From Leclercia sp. AS011 (GTDB lineage: Bacteria; Pseudomonadota; Gammaproteobacteria; Enterobacterales; Enterobacteriaceae): DNA of 64,000 nucleotides. Below, one piece after another: positions 8,488-15,344 of this stretch. Below the pieces are notes generated by a model. That model made no database searches. It was not told the DNA's origin and worked only from the letters and a program-made list of their open reading frames with translations. The position numbers were made by a program, and so were the translations under genes. The stretch is from the NCBI RefSeq assembly GCF_037152535.1, contig NZ_JBBCMA010000001.1, positions 1,426,001-1,490,000 on the forward strand, written 5' to 3'. Numbering within the stretch: position 1 is the stretch's first letter; the number at the start of each line of letters is the position of its first letter.

Positions 8488-8698
8488 CGGCTTTAACCTT
8501 ACGCTTGCGGATTTTCGCTGGATCCTTAACTGTTCCTTGCCTGATCCGGTAAACGGTACTCTTAACAAGAGAACCAGTATCTTTGAATTCAACAATCAGG
8601 TTTCGGGCATCAGCAATCATTACAACCTCAAATTCACCGTGTTTGCTCTGGTAGGTCTGCCCGATTCTTACAAAGATTTTCTTTTCTTCTGTCATCAT
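8477..8698 (-). CDS. Stand-alone copy of the small beta-rich domain, 73 aa
   Basis: ATG at 8698 overlaps the upstream stop as TAATG and follows AGAGGG, so translation is probably coupled. The protein matches the N-terminal domain of the next gene position by position: G-x-x-Y or F, then EV, then V-x-F-x-x-T/S-G, then IR-x3-VKD. It looks like a domain duplication or a split gene. The family is frequent in phages, with no proven function; nucleic-acid binding would be plausible for such a small barrel. Confidence 0.65.
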   Translation of the reverse strand: MMTEEKKIFVRIGQTYQSKHGEFEVVMIADARNLIVEFKDTGSLVKSTVYRIRQGTVKDPAKIRKRKVKADVE

Positions 8699-9255
8699 TA
8701 TTTCCCTCTGTACGCTAACGGTTTTTCGTATTCTCGTTTTGTACAATCAATGTTAATAAAATATTTGTCGTTATTACTTCTGTGATAGTTCCATTGCCCC
8801 TGGTAGTAATCGCAACGATTACCATGAACGAAGTGGTTCTCTTCGATTACGGAATCAACTGAACTGATGATTACCCTACCCTGTTCAATGCCTGTCATTG
8901 CGCCTGTATGAACTCCTAAGCACACGATCACCATCGGTTTACTCATTGCGTTATTGAAGTGGAAATAAACGCGGTAGATTGATTCTCCCGGCATCATCAG
9001 TTCGTTGATCTTCTTTTCAATTGCAGAGAAGCGAACTTTAAGCGCGGCGGTCATTTCTAATTGCGGGTTGTTTTCTTTCTTATATTCAGTACGGATGTTC
9101 TTTTTAACATCTTTGAAAGACTCGCCATAAATACATACAGGTGATAAAGAAGTTACCTGTTCAATTGAATCCTTATTTGTACTATTGATATAATAGTAAC
9201 AAGGGCGGTCGTTGTAGTAGCTGTGACCGTCTTTAATACGTAAATTGAATTTCAT
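8698..9255 (-). CDS. Hypothetical phage protein, 185 aa
   Basis: Soluble protein rich in Y, N and K, with no membrane segments and no recognised domain. It is the second gene after the antirepressor in the leftward block and overlaps the next gene by one base. The upstream gap (9256-9371) holds the inverted repeat AGTGGTA-N7-TACCACT. A role in control of lysogeny or in host takeover is possible from the neighbourhood but not shown. Confidence 0.6.
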   Translation of the reverse strand: MKFNLRIKDGHSYYNDRPCYYYINSTNKDSIEQVTSLSPVCIYGESFKDVKKNIRTEYKKENNPQLEMTAALKVRFSAIEKKINELMMPGESIYRVYFHFNNAMSKPMVIVCLGVHTGAMTGIEQGRVIISSVDSVIEENHFVHGNRCDYYQGQWNYHRSNNDKYFINIDCTKREYEKPLAYRGK

Positions 9256-9279
9256 TCGAATACCTTTGTTGTAATTATT

Positions 9280-9300
9280 AGTGGTACTCGTAATACCACT
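9280..9300. promoter_or_regulatory. Inverted repeat, operator candidate
   Basis: AGTGGTA (9280-9286) and TACCACT (9294-9300) are perfect inverted 7-mers with a 7-base spacer, 25-45 bases upstream of the leftward gene starting at 9255. Size and position suit a dimeric repressor site. Confidence 0.5.
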
Positions 9301-9340
9301 ATCAGTTAGTAAGTTGTTTTGACATTATATTTTCCTCATG

Positions 9341-9374
9341 AAGCCCCTGTTGACGCAGTGGCTTTTTGTTTTTA
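9341..9374 (+). terminator. Weak terminator-like hairpin reading rightward
   Basis: AGCCCCTG and CAGTGGCT pair with one mismatch and are followed by TTTTTGTTTTT on the + strand. No rightward gene lies upstream, so it either ends an antisense RNA or blocks transcription entering the antirepressor gene from behind. Confidence 0.4.
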
Positions 9375-10241
9375 CATCGCGGCGGCTAATGCGGCATCAA
9401 GATCGTTTGAATATTTCGCTTTGATCTCTTCGATGCACCATTCTTTTTTAGATGCTGAAATTAGATTATCTTTAACCATTCGGGTTAATAACCATTTTGC
9501 ACTTGAACACTTCAACAGTGGTGTATTGCGTACACCTCGAATCAAGAAATGTTTCATATATTGCTGGTATGGTTCGTTCCCGTTACTGTGCATCATCACG
9601 CCAGAATTACGCAGGTATTCGAACATTTGTTTTTCACCGAATACCCCGGTAATTTTTGCGAACGTTCTAATCTTGATGGCTTTATCTTCATCAAAGAACA
9701 TATCCATAAAGGTTTCATGTTCTGTTTCCTGTTGGATTAGCAACTGTTCTTTTTCTTTGTTCTCTAATTCCAACTGAACCCGTTCCGCTTCCAGTTTAGC
9801 CGCTAACATTAGCGCTTCTCCGAAAGTCTGCGGGATTGCAAAAGCTGGTTTCTGTTGCGCTTCCAATTCTTCCAGACGTTCGATCACACCCATTCGGATC
9901 GCGGCGCTGTATCCACCAACCAGACATTGCGAATGTTTTTTGTCTAACAAATATTCTTGTTTGTATCCGCGATAGTCAGTTACAACAATGACGCCGGGTA
10001 TTAATGTAAGTTGTTGATTTTTCTCATGACACAAATTTGTGTCATGGCCTAAGTTATTCAACATCGTGTCGATGGCACGAATAACTGTACCGTGTTTAAT
10101 CTCATTCGGTACTTTCTCATGATCCTTGTACTGGTTGATCACTTCGGTTAATTCTTTGGAACTCATCATTACAGGCTGGTTGTTTGCCATTACTGCGGAA
10201 GTGTTAAAGCTGTTGTTTACTACTACGTTTAATGTGTTCAT
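9372..10241 (-). CDS. Phage antirepressor: Rha-like N-terminus and KilAC-like C-terminus, 289 aa
   Basis: Residues about 25-130 match the Rha phage regulatory family: SSKELTEVI near the start, H-x-x-VIRAI, YRGYKQEYLLDK and YSAAIRMGVIERLEELE. After a helical linker (about 130-185), residues about 195-275 resemble the antirepressor C-terminal KilAC domain (IRTFAKITGVFGEKQMFEYL). Such proteins bind DNA or partner proteins and help shift a prophage to lytic growth. First larger gene of the leftward block, preceded by the small HTH gene (10353-10520). No classical repressor is present, so its target is unknown. Confidence 0.8.
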   Translation of the reverse strand: MNTLNVVVNNSFNTSAVMANNQPVMMSSKELTEVINQYKDHEKVPNEIKHGTVIRAIDTMLNNLGHDTNLCHEKNQQLTLIPGVIVVTDYRGYKQEYLLDKKHSQCLVGGYSAAIRMGVIERLEELEAQQKPAFAIPQTFGEALMLAAKLEAERVQLELENKEKEQLLIQQETEHETFMDMFFDEDKAIKIRTFAKITGVFGEKQMFEYLRNSGVMMHSNGNEPYQQYMKHFLIRGVRNTPLLKCSSAKWLLTRMVKDNLISASKKEWCIEEIKAKYSNDLDAALAAAM

Positions 10242-10253
10242 GTTTTGAACCCT

Positions 10254-10343
10254 TATAAATAAGATTGAAGTTTACTGTTTTCATTATATATACCTCACAA
10301 GGTTTACTACTCATTGCCCTAGCCTAACCGCTGGGGCTTTTTT
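10254..10343 (+). ncRNA. Candidate small antisense-side RNA between TATAAATA and a terminator
   Basis: On the + strand, TATAAATA (10254-10261) is followed about 55 bases later by a strong hairpin. GCCCTAGC and GCTGGGGC pair with one G-T across the loop CTAACC, then TTTTTT (about 10316-10343). No frame is coded between them. If the motif is a promoter, it would make an RNA of about 75 bases antisense to the leader of the antirepressor gene. Inferred from layout only. Confidence 0.3.
10316..10343 (+). terminator. Strong rightward terminator inside the leftward block
   Basis: Eight-bp stem with one G-T pair, 6-base loop and six T on the + strand. In the leftward direction there is no T-tract, so leftward transcription should pass. 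Confidence 0.7.
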
Positions 10344-10352
10344 ACATCAGAA

Positions 10353-10520
10353 TCAAGCCAACGATCTAGAAGTGGTAATGATTATGTTGTAGCGTCGAAA
10401 AGCGTTATATACAGTTTTTTCGGTAACACCATACTGTTTGAGCAATTCCATTTTTTCCGGTCGGGTTGCATTAATCCAAAGTGGTGCTAATTCTTTTGTC
10501 TTTTTGATATCAAGTTTCAT
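10353..10520 (-). CDS. Small helix-turn-helix protein, 55 aa, Cro-like candidate
   Basis: Reverse-strand frame from ATG (10520) to TGA (10353). The centre reads EKMELLKQYGVTEKTVYNAF, a good helix-turn-helix with the turn at YGVTE and a recognition helix TVYNAFRRY. The N-terminus is basic (KLDIKKTKE). Size and position suit a Cro- or AlpA-like regulator, or a transcription adaptor. CATAAATA lies 24-31 bases before the start on the same strand, just after a leftward terminator (10554-10574). That is the same terminator-motif-gene order as in the late cluster. Function is inferred from fold and place. Confidence 0.6.
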   Translation of the reverse strand: MKLDIKKTKELAPLWINATRPEKMELLKQYGVTEKTVYNAFRRYNIIITTSRSLA

Positions 10521-10543
10521 TATTTCAGTTCTCAGTAAATTTT

Positions 10544-10574
10544 TATTTATGGATAAAAAAAGCCCGAAGGCTAT
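10544..10574 (-). promoter_or_regulatory. Leftward terminator followed by CATAAATA motif
   Basis: On the reverse strand AGCC-TTCG-GGCT is followed by seven T (10572-10555), then CATAAATA (10551-10544). The start codon of the 55-aa HTH gene is at 10520. A further TATAAATA lies on the same strand at 10614-10607. Confidence 0.5.
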
Positions 10575-11102
10575 CGGAACAAGATTAACTTTTTCTTGTT
10601 ACGTATTATTTATAGAGTGATTTGTCAGTTTATGTAATTTTCGTACACATATTAAACAGTGATATATAAACTTTGATTTATATCAAAGAAATCGATATGT
10701 TTATTGATTCGTTCGAACATTTATTAATCAATCCTGAATAGAATCGATCTGATAACTGCAATCTTCAAGTTTTAATCTCGATACTATTTAGAACTACTCT
10801 GTACCGAACAAGATCCATGTTACCGAGTAGAAAAAAGAAATCAAATTTAAATGAGAAAAAACTTGCAAATTTATTTTTACTCAAAAACTTGAAATGAATT
10901 ATGAAAAGGTTTAACACACACATCATTTGAACGGTTTACTAACTAAGAACATATCACTTCGAGATCACGAGCGTAGCGAGGGCATCAAGGCGAAGCCGCA
11001 GATGCTAACCTTTAACTACTATCAATACGTAAACTCACTAACCTTGATCACTTCGAAGTAATTAAATTTAGATCTCTTCATAGATTACGTAGTATTACGT
11101 TG

Positions 11103-11143
11103 CCGCTTCGCGGTCGGTGCTTCGCACCGTGATCTTTCTTTTT
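11103..11143 (+). terminator. Double hairpin followed by T-rich tract
   Basis: CCGC-TTC-GCGG (11103-11113) and CGGTGC-TTC-GCACCG (11115-11129) stand side by side, followed seven bases later by TTTCTTTTTT. It may end a short RNA made in the non-coding region. Confidence 0.4.
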
Positions 11144-11216
11144 TATTATTCATTATATGAATAGTTATATTCAGTGAATTACTTATATATTATAGAGAGC
11201 AAACCCAGTGATACCG

Positions 11217-11338
11217 GGGTTCTCAGAGGATCTAACCTTACTTTTTTAACGAAGGAATGCGGGTTCCCAGCCATCTAACCTTACTTTTTGAATTTTGAAA
11301 ATGCATAATCATTCAATATAAATGCATATCCTTTCAAT
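11217..11338. repeat. Two pairs of direct repeats
   Basis: ATCTAACCTTACTTTTT occurs at 11230-11246 and 11273-11289, each preceded by a related GGGTTC-YCAG box (11218 and 11261), period 43-44. A second pair, AATGCATAATCATTCAAT (11300-11317) and AATGCATATCCTTTCAAT (11321-11338), has period 21. The 21-bp spacing is two helical turns, as in iterons. Confidence 0.7.
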
Positions 11339-11460
11339 CCCTCCCAGCCGGAACAAACAAACCACAAACCCCAAAACCAGCCGGGAGGGTGTTTAATGCT
11401 AACACTGGTGCGGAGAACAGCGTAAGGATAAAATCGAGGTAGCCAACTAAGGACACCATC

Positions 11461-12360
11461 ATGAAACCATTTGACCCTTTCTCTATCGTAATTGCGATAA
11501 ACCAGTTAACGGATGTTGTAAACCAAGCCAACCAACCGAATGTTTTCAAAGATTACATTATGCCTGTTTTCGTGGTCATACTTTCAGCTATCACGGCATA
11601 TTTTATAGCGATCCGGGGTTATCAGTTTCAGGAGGCTGCGAAGAATGAACGGATGAAAGCAGATACTTTGAACTCAATTGTCCTTAAAATGCAAACTATG
11701 CAGGGTAATCTAATTGCCACAAAGAAAAACTACTTTGTAAAACTGGGTTCAAATCCTATGCAACGTGCCTTAAGTATTCCATCGATGCCGTCCAACTTAG
11801 AACCTGTTAGGATCCCAACTAATGAACTTGCGCAGTTGATCTATACAAAAAATACTGACATTGTAAAAAATCCATGGCTGGATTTTGCATCCTACGTATC
11901 AACATTCAATAATTTCAATTTGCTTGTTAATATTTTAAATATTAGGAACGGACTTGTTGATGAAATACATCGGCAGTTAGCGCCACTTATTTCAGGTTCG
12001 GGTGCTAAAGGTGAAGTAAGCATTGAAGATGCATATAACTTATTAGATGAAACCACAAAAATAAAATATATTGATTTGACTGAAAACCTTATAACTATGA
12101 TTGATGATTTGTTGGAAACTTTGAATGATTTTATGATCAACTTCCCTCTACAAACAAACGGAATATTGAATAAAAAATATCTAAAGAACTATGTCATACT
12201 CAGAGGTTATAAAAACAATTCAGATGTTTTTTTGAAATTATTAGAAAGATCTCCCTCTGTTGACCTCCAGCAACTGGGTGCTTATATGAAGATAACCGAA
12301 GCAGAAGCAAAATCTAGATACGTTGACAACTCCGTCGTGATTACCACACCAAAACTCTGA
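11461..12360 (+). CDS. Single-pass membrane protein, probable cargo, 299 aa
   Basis: A short N-terminal segment is followed by one strong membrane helix (about residues 34-52) and then about 245 mostly helical, hydrophilic residues. No recognised domain. AAGGA at 11449-11453 precedes the ATG. The gene is very AT-rich and uses ATA and AGA codons more than its structural neighbours, like the FRG gene, which suggests recent acquisition. It sits between the non-coding region and the packaging genes. Membrane-anchored cargo of this sort often acts in superinfection exclusion or abortive infection; here that is inference. Confidence 0.65.
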   Translation: MKPFDPFSIVIAINQLTDVVNQANQPNVFKDYIMPVFVVILSAITAYFIAIRGYQFQEAAKNERMKADTLNSIVLKMQTMQGNLIATKKNYFVKLGSNPMQRALSIPSMPSNLEPVRIPTNELAQLIYTKNTDIVKNPWLDFASYVSTFNNFNLLVNILNIRNGLVDEIHRQLAPLISGSGAKGEVSIEDAYNLLDETTKIKYIDLTENLITMIDDLLETLNDFMINFPLQTNGILNKKYLKNYVILRGYKNNSDVFLKLLERSPSVDLQQLGAYMKITEAEAKSRYVDNSVVITTPKL

Positions 12361-12363
12361 TCC

Positions 12364-12403
12364 TAAATACAGCCATCACAAAGAGGAAATTTCCTGATGG
12401 CTG
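12364..12403 (+). promoter_or_regulatory. TAAATA motif with hairpin sequestering the start of the HNH gene
   Basis: TAAATA (12364-12369) is followed at once by CAGCCATCA (12370-12378), the exact complement of TGATGGCTG (12395-12403), whose ATG is the start codon at 12397. Between them lies the palindrome AGGAAATTTCCT (12384-12395), which holds the ribosome binding site. Read-through RNA should hide both sites. RNA begun a few bases after TAAATA would lack most of the 5' arm. Confidence 0.6.
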
Positions 12404-12870
12404 TACTCACCCAAAAAACTGCACTCGATTTCAAACAGAAGCTATTCACCGACCAGCAAGGTAAATGCGCCATATGCCGTCTACCGCTCGAATCTGTGAA
12501 CAAGGCTTGTTTGGATCATAACCACTTCACCGGGAACGTTCGGGGGCTGCTGTGCGCTTCTTGCAATACGTTCGAGGGAAGATGTCTAAACATCATGTAC
12601 CGCGCCGGATACCGGAACAAAGTTGATTTCGCTGATGTACTCGAACAACTTTCCCGATATTGGCGCGAGGATCATTCGAACAACCCCATTCACCAGAACT
12701 ATGTTAATGACCAATCTAAGAAGTTCGCCAAATTCACCAAAGAAAAAATGATCAAAGAACTCCTTTCCGCTGGCGCAGACGTAGACCGAACTTATAGCCG
12801 GGAACAATTGATTGATATCTTCAAGAAGAAATACCGCGAACACCTGAACGGATCCGCCTCTGATAAATAA
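12397..12870 (+). CDS. Endonuclease VII-like HNH nuclease, 157 aa
   Basis: Zinc-dependent beta-beta-alpha nuclease of the recombination endonuclease VII family (T4 gp49 type). CAIC at about residues 24-27, LDHNHFTG at about 39-46 and LLCASCN at about 52-57 give the two cysteine pairs and the catalytic DH. The C-terminal 70 residues are basic and may bind DNA. HNH proteins beside terminase genes are common in cos and HK97-type phages, where they support DNA cleavage during packaging. The start lies in a hairpin (12370-12403). AAGAGG is the ribosome binding site. Stop and following bases again form TAAATA. Confidence 0.85.
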   Translation: MAVLTQKTALDFKQKLFTDQQGKCAICRLPLESVNKACLDHNHFTGNVRGLLCASCNTFEGRCLNIMYRAGYRNKVDFADVLEQLSRYWREDHSNNPIHQNYVNDQSKKFAKFTKEKMIKELLSAGADVDRTYSREQLIDIFKKKYREHLNGSASDK

Positions 12871-12878
12871 TTCAGAGG
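12857..12878 (+). promoter_or_regulatory. Hairpin with TAAATA in the loop and RBS in the 3' arm, before terL
   Basis: CCTCTGA (12857-12863) and TCAGAGG (12872-12878) form a perfect 7-bp stem. The 8-base loop is TAAATAAT. The 3' arm supplies the AGAGG ribosome binding site for the large terminase at 12886. Confidence 0.6.
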
Positions 12879-12885
12879 TAATACG

Positions 12886-14799
12886 ATGAAGAATATCGAC
12901 AAGCTAAAACTAATTTTCGAAAAAGGCGCGATGTTTATGATCCCGCCTCCTGTATTAAATCCGAGTGATTGGGCTGAACAAAATCTAATTCTTACCGATG
13001 GCCCCAATGCAGGGCAAAAAATGCGATTGTTCAGTTTTCAAAAACAGATGCTTGATGCAATCACCGAAGGTAGGAAAAAGATTGTTTTCAAGACTTCTGC
13101 ACAGGTAGCAAAAACCACACTGCTGAACGCAACGATGTTTTACAAGATGGTTCACTCAGGCCACAACATAGGCGCTCTACAGTCAACCACACGCGAATTA
13201 AACCAGTGGATCGCGGGTAAGGTTAAACCCGCTATCGCCGCTTCTCCTGTCGTCGCTGAACTCGTTACAGACAAGAACGACCGAGACGCAGTAAACAACA
13301 TGAGTCAGATCCAGCTACGTAATGGAACGTTCCTTTATCTGATGTCGTTAACCTCCCCTTCACACCTTCGTGGGAAAACCCTTGCAACCGCGTTACTCGA
13401 TGAAATCGACGCAGCCGCAGAATCAGATGAAGGGGATCCGGTACTCCTGGCAGAACAGCGAACAACCACTTTTGGCGATGAAGCTTTGGTGATCCTCAGC
13501 TCAACCCCGACCACTAAAGAAGGTGCTATTTCGAAGCACTTCGAACAATCGGATAAACGGTTTTTCTGGGTTAGCTGTCCTCATTGCCAGCATAAGCAGA
13601 TCATGAAATGGGAAAACGTTAAGTTCGAATGGGTTCACCGTGAAGGGAAAAAGACCCCGGATCCCGTTAGTGCTAAATACTGCTGTTCTGAATGTTCACA
13701 ACCGTGGACAGAAGGCGACCGTTTACGCGCGGTAGCTGGTGGACAGTTCATCGCAAGCAATCCAGGCGCTAACAGTATCGGTTTTCATATAAGTCGCCTG
13801 TACAGCCCGTTAAGCACGATTAAACAGTGTGTTCAGGATTACGCAGACGCTTACAACAGTTTTTCATTAGGAACCTGGTATAACACCTGTCTGGGCGAAA
13901 CGTTCGACGACTTAAACGCCGATATAGAAATTGACCAACTCGAAAAACTTAAATCTGATTCAGTATCGGTTACGAATATTCCTGATGATGTTCTATTCCT
14001 GGTAGCTGGTGGCGACCAACAGAAAGACCGATTAGAAAACACCCTGTTAGGGATTGCTGAAAAAACAATTTACGTTTTGGATCATCGTAGTTTCTATGAC
14101 CTCGATTGTGAACGCCGTGACTCCCCCGCTTACACCAATCTGATCAATTTCCTCAGATCCGATTTCAGAACGGTATCCGGTGACAAAGTTCCTTTGCTAT
14201 GGGCTAACCTGGACAGTTCAAACGGTAAAGCAACAACCACTGTGTACGCGAACTGTAACCGCTGGAATAAACTTCACGCGATCAAAGGTGCTTCCGCAGC
14301 CGATGCCCCGATGATCCCGCAGAAGGTTTCTAAGGTTGGCGGTCAGGAAGTTTATATTTTGGGTGTCAATAACGCTAAAGGTGTTGTTCGTGAAATGATC
14401 GCACGTAATTTAAAAGGTGATGCACCGACCAAACTCGTTATTTCAAGTTCTGTTCCTGATGATTATTCAGAACAGGTTCTATCCGAAGAATTGAAACGGG
14501 TTGGTAATGCAGTTCGATGGACACTCAAAAAAGGGAAAGAACGAAACGAAGGATTGGACTGTTTCGGGTATGGATTATGCGCAAGATTATTAGTGTTGAA
14601 GTCGGCTAAATGGGAACAGCTAAGAGCGTTTAAACAACGCCTGAACGCCGTTACCGATAAAACCAACCCAGACGTACCCCCTGAACAAAACCCCGCTGAA
14701 AACCCCATAGAGAAAGAATCTCGACCTATCTCAAAACCTACCCGAAGATCACCAGTTTCAAGACCCCGTAAAAAATCCGGTTGGATATCCGGTTTTTAA
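12886..14799 (+). CDS. Terminase large subunit (lambda gpA-like), 637 aa
   Basis: ATP-driven DNA packaging motor with nuclease. Residues about 45-290 form the gpA-type ATPase: an adenine-binding FSFQKQML segment, a variant Walker A (KTSAQVAKTT, about 69-78) and Walker B ALLDEIDA (about 169-176). A zinc knuckle follows (CPHC near 231, CSEC near 267). The C-terminal nuclease domain has GGDQQKDRLE near 370. Length fits the family (about 640). It starts 15 bases after the HNH gene, with a good AGAGG. The small subunit is not adjacent but lies at 6880-7557. Confidence 0.95.
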   Translation: MKNIDKLKLIFEKGAMFMIPPPVLNPSDWAEQNLILTDGPNAGQKMRLFSFQKQMLDAITEGRKKIVFKTSAQVAKTTLLNATMFYKMVHSGHNIGALQSTTRELNQWIAGKVKPAIAASPVVAELVTDKNDRDAVNNMSQIQLRNGTFLYLMSLTSPSHLRGKTLATALLDEIDAAAESDEGDPVLLAEQRTTTFGDEALVILSSTPTTKEGAISKHFEQSDKRFFWVSCPHCQHKQIMKWENVKFEWVHREGKKTPDPVSAKYCCSECSQPWTEGDRLRAVAGGQFIASNPGANSIGFHISRLYSPLSTIKQCVQDYADAYNSFSLGTWYNTCLGETFDDLNADIEIDQLEKLKSDSVSVTNIPDDVLFLVAGGDQQKDRLENTLLGIAEKTIYVLDHRSFYDLDCERRDSPAYTNLINFLRSDFRTVSGDKVPLLWANLDSSNGKATTTVYANCNRWNKLHAIKGASAADAPMIPQKVSKVGGQEVYILGVNNAKGVVREMIARNLKGDAPTKLVISSSVPDDYSEQVLSEELKRVGNAVRWTLKKGKERNEGLDCFGYGLCARLLVLKSAKWEQLRAFKQRLNAVTDKTNPDVPPEQNPAENPIEKESRPISKPTRRSPVSRPRKKSGWISGF

Positions 14800-14807
14800 A
14801 TCCACCA

Positions 14808-14838
14808 TAAATACCCCATATAACATTATGGGGTTTTT
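14808..14838 (+). terminator. Terminator with TAAATA in its 5' flank, before the gpW-like gene
   Basis: TAAATA (14808-14813) runs into ACCCCATA (14813-14820), which pairs with TATGGGGT (14827-14834) and is followed by TTTTT. The GGGG of the 3' arm is also the only ribosome binding site for the ATG at 14842. RNA started just after the motif would lack the 5' arm and so could not form the terminator. Confidence 0.65.
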
Positions 14839-14841
14839 ACC

Positions 14842-15342
14842 ATGCAACAATTAGAAGAAATCATTTTAAGGCAAGGACAATTATTGCCTGTCGAATGCGT
14901 CCAGGGCGATAAAATCCAGATTGGCAACGACCAAGAAATATTTTTCGAAACCGTCGCAGCAATCGACAACCCAGTATTACAACACACCGATAAATTCCCG
15001 CTAGGTTCATACACCATTGTGATCTTCAACCATAACGGTGTACTTCGTTCATTACAGCCTATCCGTGTTTTAAGTGTATTCGCACCAGAAAGCCGTATCG
15101 ATACTTTACGCAGGCAAATAAACGCCGTTGATAAAGTCATCGAAGCAAAATTAAACGATGATAACGGTGCATTACAAAGCCTATCCATTAACAACAAAAC
15201 ACTGGTTTACACCTCCCTGAACGAATTAGTTCTTTTAGGCGATTCTTTGCGCTCACAGCTTAACGCGGCAATTCAAAAAGAAAATCGTAAAAAAGGTAAA
15301 GCACCATTCAAACAAATCAAACTTAAATTAAACAGGGGTTAA
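14842..15342 (+). CDS. Head-tail joining protein, gpW-like C-terminus, 166 aa
   Basis: The gene lies between large terminase and portal, where lambda has gpW. Residues about 85-145 form a short helical region with L-x3-QSLSINNKTLVYTSLNEL, resembling the gpW or head-completion pattern of two helices around a small beta hairpin. The N-terminal 80 residues are beta-rich and not recognised. The C-terminus is strongly basic (KENRKKGK). Lambda gpW itself has only about 68 residues, so this would be an extended form. The assignment relies on gene order plus weak pattern. Confidence 0.55.
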   Translation: MQQLEEIILRQGQLLPVECVQGDKIQIGNDQEIFFETVAAIDNPVLQHTDKFPLGSYTIVIFNHNGVLRSLQPIRVLSVFAPESRIDTLRRQINAVDKVIEAKLNDDNGALQSLSINNKTLVYTSLNELVLLGDSLRSQLNAAIQKENRKKGKAPFKQIKLKLNRG

Positions 15343-15344
15343 AC

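Larger units (their letters stand above)
10575..11460. other. Non-coding, repeat-rich region, possible origin or control region
   Basis: No convincing frame on either strand for almost 900 bases. It contains several inverted repeats: CTTTGAT-TTAT-ATCAAAG (10671-10688), ATTGATT/AATCAAT (10702-10731), GCATC/GATGC enclosing GGC-GAA-GCC (10982-11005), CCGC-TTC-GCGG and CGGTGC-TTC-GCACCG (11103-11129). The decamer ATCACTTCGA occurs at 10953 and 11047. Two sets of tandem-like repeats follow (11217-11338), then a CCCTCCC/GGGAGGG stem (11339-11389). Such density suggests a replication origin, a structured RNA or the immunity region. Confidence 0.6.

Noticed and set aside
10575..10900. Short reverse-strand frames of 17-22 codons in the non-coding region
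   Set aside because: No ribosome binding sites and no recognisable features; chance frames in AT-rich DNA.
11334..11549. 71-residue reverse frame crossing the start of the membrane cargo gene
   Set aside because: It overlaps a better-supported forward gene and lacks a ribosome binding site.
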